Shown piece by piece: positions 46,637 to 55,732 of a DNA stretch of 64,000 nucleotides. The stretch lies in the NCBI RefSeq assembly GCF_040907265.1, contig NZ_JBFOHP010000002.1:7192001-7256000 (forward strand). The letters are read 5' to 3'. The stretch is from Streptomyces sclerotialus. Its GTDB lineage: Bacteria > Actinomycetota > Actinomycetes > Streptomycetales > Streptomycetaceae. A program made the translations under genes and the position numbers. The notes under the pieces were generated by a model. The model made no database searches. It saw only the letters and a program-made list of their open reading frames with translations, and was not told the origin of the DNA. Positions within the stretch are counted from its first letter, which is position 1; each line of letters begins with the position of its first letter.

Positions 46637-47772
46637 GCCAGTGCTCCTTCGGTGAGGGTGCTGTCCTGGGCTTCCAGTTCGCGTACGAGCGGCAGCACCC
46701 GCTCGCCGAAGTACTCGACCTCCTCCAGGTAGTGCAGGAAGCCGAGCAGGAAGAGGTCCACGCCGAGCTTCTTGTAGGCCACGATGCGCTCGGCGATCTG
46801 TTCCGGGGTGCCGATCAGCCCCGTACGGAACCCGTCGTTGTACTGGACGAGGTCCTCGAACGAGGAGTCCTGCCACATGCCCTTGCCGTCGGCGGTGGAG
46901 CCGCCCGCCTGCCGGACCGCCTCGCCGAAGCCGCGGACCGCCTGTGTGTCCGCCTGGGCGACGATCTCGCGCAGGACCTCCCGGGCCTCCTTCTCGGTGT
47001 CCCGGGCGATCAGGAAGCCGTTCAGGCCGAATCTCGGGGCAGTACGGCCGGCGGCCGCGGCGGACGCCCGGACGTCGGTGAGCTGTTCGGTGACCCCGTC
47101 GAAGTCCTTGCCGTTGCTGAAGTACCAGTCGGAGACCCGGCCGGCCATCGCGCGGGCCGCGGTGGAGTTGCCGCCCTGGAAGATCTCCGGATGCGGACGG
47201 CCGACGGTGTTCAGCGGCTTCGGCTTCAGCGAGAAGTCCCGGATCCGGTAGAAGTCCCCGGCCAGCTCGGCGTGGTCCGCGGTCCACACCTCCCGCAGGG
47301 CACGGATGAACTCCTCCGCGCGCCGGTAGCGTTCGTCGTGCTCCAGCCAGGGTTCGCCGAGCGCGGTGAACTCCTGCTTGAACCAGCCGCTGACGACGTT
47401 GACGGCGAACCGGCCGCCGGAGAGGTGGTCGGCGGTGGCTCCGAACTTGGCGAGCACGCCGGGGTGCCACAGCCCCGGGTGGACCGCGGCGATGACCTTC
47501 AGGCGCTCGGTGGCGAGCAGCAGCGCCAGGCTGAACGAGGTCGACTCGTGCTGGTTCTCGGCACCGTAACTGGCCATGTAGCGGACCTGGCTGAGCGCGT
47601 ATTCGAAGCCGTTGTCCTCGGCGAGCCGGGCGAGCTTGCGGTTGTACTCGTAACCCCAGTCGGTGCGTTGCTCGATGGTGCTGGTGACCAGGCCACCGCT
47701 GACATTGGGCACCCAGTAGGCGAACCGCGCCGGGGCGCCAGCGGGCTGCGATGGATGAGCGGATGCGGACAT
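46633..47772 (-). CDS. sfnG: FMNH2-dependent dimethyl-sulfone/alkanesulfonate monooxygenase (SfnG-like)
   Basis: A 379-residue luciferase-like flavin monooxygenase. Marks are FAYWVPNVSGGLVTS, HPGLWHPGVLAKFGATADHLSGGR, AVNVVSGWFKQEF, PEIFQGGNSTAAR and IGTPEQIAERIVAYKKLGVDLFL, the SfnG/SsuD family. SfnG converts dimethyl sulfone to methanesulfinate. ATG 47772 follows CCGGAG. It is the first enzyme gene of the sulfur operon and lies 235 bp after a cysteine leader peptide, so it is likely induced on sulfur or cysteine shortage. Confidence 0.92.
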   Translation of the reverse strand: MSASAHPSQPAGAPARFAYWVPNVSGGLVTSTIEQRTDWGYEYNRKLARLAEDNGFEYALSQVRYMASYGAENQHESTSFSLALLLATERLKVIAAVHPGLWHPGVLAKFGATADHLSGGRFAVNVVSGWFKQEFTALGEPWLEHDERYRRAEEFIRALREVWTADHAELAGDFYRIRDFSLKPKPLNTVGRPHPEIFQGGNSTAARAMAGRVSDWYFSNGKDFDGVTEQLTDVRASAAAAGRTAPRFGLNGFLIARDTEKEAREVLREIVAQADTQAVRGFGEAVRQAGGSTADGKGMWQDSSFEDLVQYNDGFRTGLIGTPEQIAERIVAYKKLGVDLFLLGFLHYLEEVEYFGERVLPLVRELEAQDSTLTEGALA

Positions 47773-47829
47773 GGAAGAACTCCGGAGGGGTGAAAAAGGG
47801 CAGGCGGAATCGAGGTGTGAGGGCGGGGG

Positions 47830-47858
47830 GGGAATTCCGCCAGGCGGGCGGAATTCCC
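47830..47858 (-). terminator. Attenuator-like hairpin upstream of sfnG
   Basis: GGGAATTCCGCC (47830-47841) pairs perfectly with GGCGGAATTCCC (47847-47858) with a 5-nt loop. A 12-bp GC-rich stem of this strength between a leader peptide and the first structural gene suits attenuation. On the minus strand it is followed by a C-rich stretch, not a U-tract. Confidence 0.6.
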
Positions 47859-48007
47859 GGAACTTTTCCCGTGCGGAAATGCGCGGTAAGGCCTTGGGGA
47901 GAAGGGCGCGCGATGCACGGATATACGTGATGCGCTGCTCACGCAGGCGCGGCGCACGGGTGCGCGGAATCACCGGACCGGTGGACGTCCGCGAAGTGGG
48001 GCGGCGC

Positions 48008-48115
48008 TCAGGCCGAGGGGCGACACAGGGCGCTGGAGACCCTGACGAGGTCGACGTGGAGCCGCTCCGTCAGACACTCCGCCAGGCGCTGGGCCGGCTG
48101 CTGCCACGGATTCAT
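48008..48115 (-). CDS. Cysteine-containing leader peptide upstream of the sulfur operon
   Basis: A 35-residue ORF with sequence beginning MNPWQQPAQRLAE and ending VRVSSALCRPSA, preceded by GGGAGGTGAC. The core HVDLVRVSSALCR matches the short leader peptides found upstream of sulfur-metabolism genes in Streptomyces and other actinobacteria, in which Cys codons (two here, at residues 14 and 31) make translation sensitive to cysteine supply. It lies 235 bp before sfnG with a strong hairpin between, the layout of a translation-coupled attenuator. GTG 48121 and TTG 48118 are also in frame. It is too short for usual gene callers. Confidence 0.85.
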   Translation of the reverse strand: MNPWQQPAQRLAECLTERLHVDLVRVSSALCRPSA

Positions 48116-48204
48116 CAACACGTCACCTCCCTGCAACATTTCCTCCGTACCGGGCCGTGAAGGCGTCCGGAGTGCCACCGCAATTACCGGCGGCTCTGCC
48201 GGTG

Positions 48205-48233
48205 AGTTTACCTGCGAGAACCGGATCGGTCGA
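48205..48233 (-). promoter_or_regulatory. Promoter of the leader peptide/sulfur operon
   Basis: On the minus strand TCGACC (48228-48233) and TAAACT (48205-48210) are 17 bp apart. The transcript would start near 48198, about 80 bp before the leader ATG, and its first bases include a small hairpin ACCGGC/GCCGGT (48186-48203). Confidence 0.55.
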
Positions 48234-48283
48234 TCCCCCTCCGGCCACGGGCGTCATGAGGAGGTGGTCCGCGGAATAACAGT

Positions 48284-48308
48284 GGGCCGGGAATGGATTT
48301 CCCGGCCC
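48284..48308 (-). terminator. P450 terminator hairpin
   Basis: GGGCCGGGAA (48284-48293) pairs perfectly with TTCCCGGCCC (48299-48308), 5-nt loop, 39 bp beyond the cytochrome P450 stop. It isolates the P450 from the sulfur-operon promoter. Between 47773 and 48347 the only gene seen is the leader peptide. Confidence 0.75.
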
Positions 48309-48347
48309 GTCGTCACGCGCTCGTATGCGGACATCCGTCCGCACGGC

Positions 48348-49703
48348 TCATTCCTCGACGGCCGCGCCGCGTTCCCGGCAGTTCATCGGCAACCGTCCGG
48401 GGCCGAGCGTGCCCCGGACCTGGACGCGCAAGGTGGCCCCGGGGTCAGGACGCAGGCTCCAGCGGGCGCAGACACTGGCCAAGGCCATGGTCATCTCGAT
48501 GAGGGCGTACTGGTCGCCGATGCACTTGCGGTTGCCGCCCCCGAAGGGGACGTACGCGCCCCGTAGGAGGCTGTCGCCGCTGCGGGTGAGCCAGCGGTCG
48601 GGTTCGAAGCGCTCCGGGTCGGGGAACAGGTCCGGCCGGTGGTGGAGGAGGTAGGCGCTGTAGAGGAGCGCCGTGCCGGCGGGGAGCCGGTGTCCGGCGA
48701 GCGTGGTGTCCGTGGTGGTGACGCGGGTGAAGAACCAGCCCGGAGGGTACATGCGCAGCACTTCATGGATGACGCGCCGGGTGTACGGCAGGCCGTCGAG
48801 GTCGGCGGGGGTGGCGGTTCGGCCTGCCAGGGTCCGGTCGACCTCGGCGTGCACCTGTTTCTCTGCCTCGGGATGCTGACTGAGCAGCCAGAAGGCGAAC
48901 GCCAGGGAGTTGGCGGTGGTTTCGAACCCGGCACCGCTCATGACCACCAGCTGGTCCCGGATGTCCTTGTCGGACATCGGCTCACCGGTGTCGTCGTGCG
49001 CGGCCAGCAGCATGGACACGAGGTCCTTGCCGCCGGGCGAGGCCCGGCGCTCGGCGATGATGCCGTCGATGGCGCTGTGCAGCCGCTTACAGGCGCTGCG
49101 GTAGCGGCGGTTGCCGGGGGTGGGCAGGCGGTAGAGCGGGCCGAGCGGCAGCATCACCCGCTGGTAGATGCCGTCGATGACGGTGTGCAGGCTGTGCTGC
49201 ACATCGGCCACGGCCTCGTCCTCCGCCTCGGCGGCGAGCACGCTCCGGGTGACGATGCGCAGGGTCAGGGTGGTCAGCGCGGCGGTGAGGTCCAGGCGCA
49301 GGCCGGGCCGCCAACCGGCGGTCATGCGGTCGACCTCCTCGCCCATGACCGCGGCGTACGCCTCGAGCCGGTCGGGCTGGAAGGCGGGCTGCATCTCACG
49401 GCGCTGCCAGCGGTGCTCCTGCCAGCCCGACATGGGCAGGCTGCTGCCGAAGAGCACGCGGGCCTTGTCGAAGAACGGGCCGCCCTTGTCGAAGGTGCGC
49501 GAGTCGGTGAGCATGCGGTGGGCCGCCTCCGGATGGCAGACGACGTAGGCCGGGTAGGGCCCCATCCCGATCCGTACGAGGTCCCCGTGCGCCGGGAGCG
49601 AGGACAGGAACTCCAGGGGGCGCGAGTGGAGCTGCCAGGCATGGCCGAGCAGTGGCCAGGCGCCGGGTGCCGCTCCAGGGAGCGAGAGGGGGATCGTGGT
49701 CAC
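48348..49703 (-). CDS. Cytochrome P450
   Basis: A 451-residue P450. The oxygen-activating I-helix is SGAGFETTANSLAFAFW, the K-helix ExxR lies in HEVLRMYPPGWFFTR, the PERF-type motif in PDPERFEPDRW and the haem loop in VPFGGGNRKCIGDQYAL. GTG 49703 has GGAGGTG 8 bp upstream. The sequence is closest in style to the pentalenene-oxygenase/class IV-like bacterial group, so a terpenoid or fatty-acid-like substrate is possible. No ferredoxin or terpene cyclase lies next to it. Confidence 0.93.
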   Translation of the reverse strand: MTTIPLSLPGAAPGAWPLLGHAWQLHSRPLEFLSSLPAHGDLVRIGMGPYPAYVVCHPEAAHRMLTDSRTFDKGGPFFDKARVLFGSSLPMSGWQEHRWQRREMQPAFQPDRLEAYAAVMGEEVDRMTAGWRPGLRLDLTAALTTLTLRIVTRSVLAAEAEDEAVADVQHSLHTVIDGIYQRVMLPLGPLYRLPTPGNRRYRSACKRLHSAIDGIIAERRASPGGKDLVSMLLAAHDDTGEPMSDKDIRDQLVVMSGAGFETTANSLAFAFWLLSQHPEAEKQVHAEVDRTLAGRTATPADLDGLPYTRRVIHEVLRMYPPGWFFTRVTTTDTTLAGHRLPAGTALLYSAYLLHHRPDLFPDPERFEPDRWLTRSGDSLLRGAYVPFGGGNRKCIGDQYALIEMTMALASVCARWSLRPDPGATLRVQVRGTLGPGRLPMNCRERGAAVEE

Positions 49704-49801
49704 AGTGGGACACCTCCGGGGAACGTGCCAGGTCCGGACTCTGGTGGCCCCCGAATATCCTCCCTCTTCACGCGGCCGGGAACCCGGCGCGAAGTAGCCC
49801 G

Positions 49802-49823
49802 CGAGGGCGCGTCGGCGCCCTCG
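49802..49823 (-). terminator. Hairpin downstream of the phosphotransferase gene
   Basis: CGAGGGCGC (49802-49810) pairs with GCGCCCTCG (49815-49823), 4-nt loop, in the 206-bp gap between the phosphotransferase and P450 genes. No other feature was seen in this gap. Confidence 0.6.
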
Positions 49824-49909
49824 TCGATCTCCCTCGGCTCCGGGCCCGACGGAGCGGCGGCACACCGCAAAGCCCAGAGTGCCGCGAACAGTTGAGGAGC
49901 AGTGACCGG

Positions 49910-50878
49910 CTAGCGGCTGAGAACGTCCGGCGTCAGCGGGGCACGCTGCCGCCACAGGTCGATCGTGGGCGCCATCATCGGTCCCAGCTCCGGCATCGAC
50001 GGCACGACCGCCAGCGCCCCCACCACCTGCAGCAGCCGCGCCCGCTCCATGATGTCCAGCAGCGCGTGGTCCAGGGGGCGGCCGCTCGCCCGCTCGTACT
50101 CCGCGACCGCACGCGGCGCCACCAGGGCCAGGTCCCACTCCACGGGGCCGCGGGTGACGTCCTCGAAGTCGCTGAAGAGATGCCCGTCGGCGGTCCGCAG
50201 CAGGTTGTACGAGGGCCCGTCCCCGTGCAGCGGCTGCACACGGGCGCCGGGGAGGCAGCCGGGCAGGTCGGCGACGAGGGCTTCCACGACCGCGTACTCC
50301 TGCTCGGCCCGGTCCAGTTCGGCCGTCGTCAGCCCCTGCGGGTCCTTCCGCAGTGCGGCCAGCAGCGGCGCGAGCGTGGGCACCAGAGGAGACAGCACGG
50401 GCAGTTCGCCCGGATATCCCGCCAGGGCGGTGTGCAGCTCCGCCGCCCAGCCCGACTGCTCGACGAAGCGGTCCTCCAAGGCCTCCAGGCCGCCGGCGGC
50501 GGCCTCCCGCATCGGTTCCCTCTCGTCGACGAACTCCCAGAAGACCAGCGATCTGCCGTCGCATTCGACGGGCTCCCGCGGCACGAGCGGGCTGGGCCGT
50601 ACGACCGGTGCCCCGGAGTCGGCCAGCCAGCCCACCACGTCCAGCTCACGCCGCTGCTTGGCCGCGAGCTCCGCCGCGGGCACCAGGGCGAGCGACGGCA
50701 CCCGCACGACCACCGGGAGCGGTGCGAGGTGCACCAGTACGTTGAACATGTCGTGCAGGACCCGAGGGTCCTCTGCGCGCAGGCCCAGCCGGCGCGCGGC
50801 CCTGACCGCTATGCCCACGGCACGCTCGGCACGTTCACTGAGAGAAGTACCGGAGGAGTCCGACTGAGAGTGGGTCAT
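49910..50878 (-). CDS. Aminoglycoside-phosphotransferase-fold kinase
   Basis: A 322-residue APH-type protein. The Brenner motif is LHGDGPSYNLL (catalytic Asp and Asn), and the metal-binding motif is FSDFEDVTRGPVEWDLALV. The ATP-binding N-lobe is less clear (VVVRVPSLALVP). Targets of such proteins range from antibiotics to metabolites such as homoserine or choline; none can be assigned here. It has its own transcript, ending at the hairpin near 49810. Confidence 0.85.
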   Translation of the reverse strand: MTHSQSDSSGTSLSERAERAVGIAVRAARRLGLRAEDPRVLHDMFNVLVHLAPLPVVVRVPSLALVPAAELAAKQRRELDVVGWLADSGAPVVRPSPLVPREPVECDGRSLVFWEFVDEREPMREAAAGGLEALEDRFVEQSGWAAELHTALAGYPGELPVLSPLVPTLAPLLAALRKDPQGLTTAELDRAEQEYAVVEALVADLPGCLPGARVQPLHGDGPSYNLLRTADGHLFSDFEDVTRGPVEWDLALVAPRAVAEYERASGRPLDHALLDIMERARLLQVVGALAVVPSMPELGPMMAPTIDLWRQRAPLTPDVLSR

Positions 50879-50982
50879 GGGCCGATCATGACGGTCGGCG
50901 CGGACCGTGTCGAAGGAGTTTCGTGCGACGGCCCTGCCCGGCTACGGCTGTTGCCGATCCTCCCCCGGGGCCCGCTCATCGC

Positions 50983-52317
50983 CTACTCCGTGTCCGCCCC
51001 TGCCTCCGTGGTGGTGAGGGACGCCAGCACTGTTGCCGGGTCCTCGTCCGGCGGCCCCGAAGGCAGCCAGCGGCCCTGCTCCTTGCGGTACGGCCACCAA
51101 CGCCCGTCCCGGCCCAGCCTCAGCTGCATACCGGTACCGACCACCGTCCACCTGTTACGCGTGGCCCGCAGATGTGGCGGGTCCGCCTGGTCGGCCCGAG
51201 CGGCGGCGAGCCGGTCGGTGGCGCGGGCCAGTTCCTCGGGTCCCGGGCCCCACTCCTCCTCCAGCACCGCGAGACCGGCCGGGCCGCCCTGCCGCCACGC
51301 CCGCACGGCCGCCGCCAGGCCCTTGGTGTCCCGCCCGGAACCCGCCGCCAGTCGTTCGGCGACCGGCGCGGGCGGGCCGGCCGCGGCGAGCCGTACCGCG
51401 TCCTCGGAGTGCGTCGGTTCGGCCGCCGGCGGGGTGTCCGCATGCGAACCGGACAGTGCCTCAGCGAGTTGCTTCCTGGCCCGCTGCGCCGTGTCACGGA
51501 TCAGGAACTCCAGGGCCGGTACGTCGATCCCGGGTGCGGGTGGTGTGCCGCCGCCCAGCGCGGGCCCGGCGCCCGCCTCGTCCACCCTTGGCGGCGGCGC
51601 CGGCAGCGACACCAGGGCTTCCTGGGCCGCGAACGCCTCGGCCGCCAGGACACCGGCCCCGGCCACCGGTACGTCCTCGTCTCCTGGCGCTTCGTCCGGC
51701 TGCGGTACGTACCCCTGCGCACGGGCCGCGCTCCGCTCCTGGAGCTCGTCGAGCAGTTCCTCCTCGCCGCGTCCGCGCAACAGGAGGAGGACGAACGGGT
51801 CCTGGTCCAGCAGCCGCGCCATCTGGTAGCAGAGCGCAGCCGTATGGGCGCAGTGGTCCCACGCCTCGCAGCCGCAGGACGGCTCCAGATCCCCGATGCC
51901 CGGGAGCAGTTCGACGCCGGCCGCCGCCGCGTCCTCGACGAGCTGCGGCGGCATGTCGCGGTCCAGCAGTGCCGCGATGTGCCCCGCCCGGTCGGCGACC
52001 ATGTCCAGGAGGCGGTCCCAGTCCGCCGCACCCAGTTCCTGGACCAGCACGTCCGAGCGGTGCGGGGTGCGATCCCGGTCCTGTACGACGGCGGTGATTC
52101 GGCCCGGCCGTACGGACACCGCGCCCACGGCGCCCGCGCGGGCGTGCCGGCGGCCCAGTTTCAGCTGCTGGCCGTCCAGCGCCGTGTCCTCCAGCGCCTT
52201 CAGCCAGGCCTGCCCCCACCAGGTGCGCGCGAAGCCGCGCCCACGGGCGGGCGGCAGCGCCTCGAAGGTGCGCACGCCGCGGTAGGTGTCGTCATCGGTG
52301 CCGTGGAAGTCACTCAT
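50983..52317 (-). CDS. SWIM zinc-finger protein
   Basis: A 444-residue protein. It starts FEALPPARGRGFARTWWGQAW, the conserved N-terminal block of bacterial SWIM proteins, and the zinc finger CGCEAWDHCAHTAALCY (CxCx5CxH) lies near residue 150. The C-terminal part is Ala/Pro-rich and weakly conserved. SWIM proteins are commonly paired with SNF2 ATPases in bacteria, and here the ATG overlaps the helicase stop (ATGA). A DNA- or protein-binding accessory role to the helicase is inferred. Confidence 0.92.
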   Translation of the reverse strand: MSDFHGTDDDTYRGVRTFEALPPARGRGFARTWWGQAWLKALEDTALDGQQLKLGRRHARAGAVGAVSVRPGRITAVVQDRDRTPHRSDVLVQELGAADWDRLLDMVADRAGHIAALLDRDMPPQLVEDAAAAGVELLPGIGDLEPSCGCEAWDHCAHTAALCYQMARLLDQDPFVLLLLRGRGEEELLDELQERSAARAQGYVPQPDEAPGDEDVPVAGAGVLAAEAFAAQEALVSLPAPPPRVDEAGAGPALGGGTPPAPGIDVPALEFLIRDTAQRARKQLAEALSGSHADTPPAAEPTHSEDAVRLAAAGPPAPVAERLAAGSGRDTKGLAAAVRAWRQGGPAGLAVLEEEWGPGPEELARATDRLAAARADQADPPHLRATRNRWTVVGTGMQLRLGRDGRWWPYRKEQGRWLPSGPPDEDPATVLASLTTTEAGADTE

Positions 52318-55300
52318 CGTCCGCCCCCTCGGAGCTCCACCAGCTCCGCCAGTTCCGCGTCGGTCAGTTCGGTGAGCGCCGCCTCGCCCGTCCCCAGTAC
52401 GGCGTCCGCCAGCCGCTGCTTACGGGTGAGCATGTCGGCGATCCGGTCCTCCACCGTGCCCTCGGCGATCACGCGGTGCACCTGCACGGGCCGGGTCTGG
52501 CCCATCCGGTGGGCGCGGTCGGTGGCCTGCGCCTCGACGGCCGGGTTCCACCAGCGGTCGAAGTGCACGACGTGCGAGGCCCTGGTGAGGTTCAGCCCCG
52601 TGCCGGCGGCCTTCAAGGACAGCAGGAAGACCGGTACGTCGCCGTCCTGGAAGCGGCGTACCAGCTCCTCCCGCCGTGCGACGGGCGTGCCGCCGTGGAG
52701 GAGTTGCGTGGCCACGCCACGCTCCGCCAAGTGCGCCTCGAGAAGCCGTGCCATCCGTACGTACTGGGTGAAGACGAGCACGCTCGCTCCTTCGGCGAGC
52801 AGCGTGTCCAGGAGCTCGTCCAGCAGCTCGACCTTCCCTGAGCGCTCCGCGAAGCGCTGCGTGCGCTGCCCCTCGGCACTGCCCTCCTTGAGGTACTGCG
52901 CGGGGTGGTTGCAGATCTGCTTCAGCGAAGTGAGCAGCTTGACGACCAGGCCGCGGCGGGTGAAGCCGTCCGTCCCGGCGATGTCGGCCAGCCCTTCGCG
53001 CACCACCGCCTCGTACAGCGCGGCCTGTTCCGCGGTGAGCGCCACCGCACGGTCGGTCTCCGTCTTGGGCGGCAGCTCGGGCGCGATGCCCGGGTCGGAC
53101 TTGCGACGGCGCAGCAGGAACGGCCGTACGAGCCGGGCCAGCCGCTCCGCAGCGGCCGGATCCGCCCCGCCCTCGACGGCCTGGGCGTAACGCGCACGGA
53201 AGCGGCTCAGGGGGCCGAGGAGGCCCGGTGTGGTCCAGTCGAGGATCGCCCACAGCTCGGACAGGTTGTTCTCCACCGGGGTGCCGGTCAGCGCGATCCG
53301 GGCCCGGCCTGACAGTGTCCGCAGCTGCCGTGCGGTCGCGGAGAACGGATTCTTCACATGCTGGGCCTCGTCGGCCACGACCATGCCCCAGTCCACTCCG
53401 GCCAGCTTCCCGGCATCCACCCGCATCGTCCCGTAGGTGGTCAGCACGAATTCGCCGCCCGCCAGGTCCGTGAGGTCGCGCCTGCCCGCGTGGAAGCGGC
53501 GTACGGGCGTACCGGGCGCGAACCTCTCGATCTCCCGCTGCCAGTTGCCCATCAGCGAGGTGGGGCAGACGACCAGCGTCGGACCCGCGGCCGCCGGATC
53601 GGCCTGGCGGTGCAGATGGAGCGCGATCAACGTGATCGTCTTGCCCAGACCCATGTCGTCGGCCAGGCAGCACCCGAGGCCGAGCGACGTCATACGGTGC
53701 AGCCAGCGCAGGCCGCGCAGCTGATAGTCGCGCAGCGTCGCGGCGAGTGCGGCGGGCTGCGCCGGCGCGTCGTCCTCGTACCGCTCCGGGTCGGCGAGCC
53801 GGTCGCGCAACTCCCGCAGCGGACCGGAAACCCGTACCTCCACTTGCTCGCCGTCGCCGCTGTCGACGGTCCCCGTGAGCGCCGCACCGAGCGCGTCCAT
53901 GGGCGCGACTTTCCGGTCCCGCCTCTCATACGCGGTGCGCAGCGCTTCAGGTGCGACAAGCACCCACTGGTCGTGCAGCCGTACGAGCGGTCGGCCCGCC
54001 TCCGCCAGCCGGTCCAGTTCCGCCCGGCTCAGCTCGTGCTCCCCGATGGCGAACCGCCAGCTGAACGACAGCAGGGCATCGGCGGACAGCAGGGACGGCA
54101 GCGCGGACTCCGTACGGTCCGGCGCCGGCTCCGTGGAATCCGCCGCGTCCGACGCGCCCACGACAGCACGTGTGGACAGGCTCCGGGCGAACCGCTTGGG
54201 CCAGTGGACCTGCACTCCGGCGGCCGCGAGCGCCCGCGCGCCTGGCCCCAGCAGCTCGCCGATCTCCTCCTCGGCGAGTTCGAGGGCGTCCGGCACGGCG
54301 GCGGAGAGCAGCGGGGACAGCGGCGTCCAGGCGGAGGCCGCCCGCCGCAGTGTCAGTAGTGTGTCCGTACGGGCGCGCGCCCCGAACGCCTGCCCCGCCG
54401 GGGAGTCGCCCGCCCACACCTCGGAGACGTCGGCGATCAGGGCCGGGTCGGTGAGGCTGTGCAGCTGGAGCACGGCGGTGAAGCGGGGACGGGTGGCCGG
54501 CACGCCGGAGGGGGCCGTGGCGGCGTCGTGGGAGTCCGCCGTGCCGTCTCCGGAGGGCGTGTCGAGGTCGCACGAGGCCGTGTCCGCACCGGTCCCGTGC
54601 TCCTGGTCGTCCAGCCCGCAAATCTCGATCCGGAGGGAGAGGCGGACCCCGGCGTCGTGCCCCGCCGCCACATCGGCCGCCCAGGCCCGCTGCTCAGGGA
54701 TGTGCTGCGGGAGCGTGGCCGCGTACGCCGGGCCGCCGACGGCCGTCGCGGCCGCGGGGGTGCGTGGCAGTCCGTCGGCCACCGCGTCCAGGAAGGAGCG
54801 CAGCAGCCGCTCCGGTTCGGGCAGCCGCACCGGGGTGCTCCCGGGGAGCGGCGTGGCGTACGCGTACGGGGGTATCGCCGCGGCCAGCTCCTGTACGTGA
54901 AGCGTGTCGGACGGTTCGAGGGGGCCGCACCGCCAGGCGTCGTGTGCGGCGGGGCTCAGTCCCGGCAGCAGCCTGCCGCGCGCTATCAGGTGCAGTGCGA
55001 CGAGAGAGGCGGCGCCCCAGAAAGCCGCGGCGGGGTGTGCGGTGCGGGAGGCGCGGGCCCGGGTGAGTACGGGGAGCGCGACGGTGACGGGCATCAGGAG
55101 CGTGGGCACCTCCCGGGTGACGACGCGGCCTCCTTCGGACGGGAGGGCGACGGTCAGCTCCTCGGTGATCATGGTGTCCGTAGCGAAGCCGTCCGGCAGC
55201 GGTTCGCCGTCCGGCCGCCAGAACGCGATCCGCCCCGTACGCGGCGGATCACCTGGCACGTACACGGCGGCGCACCGGGAGAGGGCGGCGATCCGGTCGA

Positions 55301-55325
55301 GGCTGAGCGCGGAGAGTGCTGGCAC
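52314..55325 (-). CDS. SNF2-family DEAD/DEAH-box helicase
   Basis: A 1003-residue SWI2/SNF2 ATPase. The N-terminal 450 residues are a bacterial extension. Helicase motifs: I ADDMGLGKT, Ia VCPTSLMGNW, II VVADEAQHVKNP, III LTGTPVENNLSELW, IV LVFTQYVRMARLLEAHL, V LSLKAAGTGLNLTRASHVVHFDRWWNPA, VI ATDRAHRMGQTRPVQVHR (each quoted in part). It remodels or translocates on DNA-protein complexes. GTG 55325 with GAGGAG upstream was preferred over TTG 55343. It is coupled to the SWIM protein. Its length is normal for the family. Confidence 0.94.
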   Translation of the reverse strand: MPALSALSLDRIAALSRCAAVYVPGDPPRTGRIAFWRPDGEPLPDGFATDTMITEELTVALPSEGGRVVTREVPTLLMPVTVALPVLTRARASRTAHPAAAFWGAASLVALHLIARGRLLPGLSPAAHDAWRCGPLEPSDTLHVQELAAAIPPYAYATPLPGSTPVRLPEPERLLRSFLDAVADGLPRTPAAATAVGGPAYAATLPQHIPEQRAWAADVAAGHDAGVRLSLRIEICGLDDQEHGTGADTASCDLDTPSGDGTADSHDAATAPSGVPATRPRFTAVLQLHSLTDPALIADVSEVWAGDSPAGQAFGARARTDTLLTLRRAASAWTPLSPLLSAAVPDALELAEEEIGELLGPGARALAAAGVQVHWPKRFARSLSTRAVVGASDAADSTEPAPDRTESALPSLLSADALLSFSWRFAIGEHELSRAELDRLAEAGRPLVRLHDQWVLVAPEALRTAYERRDRKVAPMDALGAALTGTVDSGDGEQVEVRVSGPLRELRDRLADPERYEDDAPAQPAALAATLRDYQLRGLRWLHRMTSLGLGCCLADDMGLGKTITLIALHLHRQADPAAAGPTLVVCPTSLMGNWQREIERFAPGTPVRRFHAGRRDLTDLAGGEFVLTTYGTMRVDAGKLAGVDWGMVVADEAQHVKNPFSATARQLRTLSGRARIALTGTPVENNLSELWAILDWTTPGLLGPLSRFRARYAQAVEGGADPAAAERLARLVRPFLLRRRKSDPGIAPELPPKTETDRAVALTAEQAALYEAVVREGLADIAGTDGFTRRGLVVKLLTSLKQICNHPAQYLKEGSAEGQRTQRFAERSGKVELLDELLDTLLAEGASVLVFTQYVRMARLLEAHLAERGVATQLLHGGTPVARREELVRRFQDGDVPVFLLSLKAAGTGLNLTRASHVVHFDRWWNPAVEAQATDRAHRMGQTRPVQVHRVIAEGTVEDRIADMLTRKQRLADAVLGTGEAALTELTDAELAELVELRGGGR

Positions 55326-55471
55326 GTGCCGACGACTCCTCAAATTTGACTACTTGCTTCCAGGGCGGCCGAGGGTACAGCACGATTCGGGCTCGCGTGG
55401 AACCTCCGGCGCCGAATCGGCGTTCAATGGAAGACAACGGACGCGGCACCGCCGCGGAAAGGTCGTGAAGG

Positions 55472-55654
55472 ATGTCCACACGTGCGAAGGTCGCCGTCGG
55501 CGGTGTGGCGGCGGGCGTGATCCTGCTGTGGCTGCTGCCGTTCTGGGCGGCACTGCTCGTCATGATCGGAGTGCCGGCGATCGCCTACCTGACGCTGGAT
55601 CCCTCCCAGCGGCGCCGCCTGCGCCGCGTCACCCGCAAGGAGCTGGGACGCTGA
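55472..55654 (+). CDS. Small membrane protein, conserved hypothetical
   Basis: A 60-residue protein with one long hydrophobic region (residues about 6-42, VAVGGVAAGVILLWLLPFWAA then LLVMIGVPAIAYLTL) followed by a basic tail QRRRLRRVTRKELGR. The tail should face the cytoplasm. ATG 55472 has AAGGTCGTGAAGG upstream. It diverges from the helicase gene. The function is unknown. Confidence 0.65.
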   Translation: MSTRAKVAVGGVAAGVILLWLLPFWAALLVMIGVPAIAYLTLDPSQRRRLRRVTRKELGR

Positions 55655-55732
55655 GCACCCGGGGCCGCGGCAGCGGGCCTCATGACCGGGTGCTCGGGAC
55701 ACGGGCGACCTGAGCACCCGGGGGCGCTGTCC

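Noticed and set aside
48348..49703. The P450 as a terpene-linked cargo of the encapsulin
   Set aside because: It lies 12 kb from the shells with unrelated operons between, has no loading extension, and no terpene cyclase is nearby.
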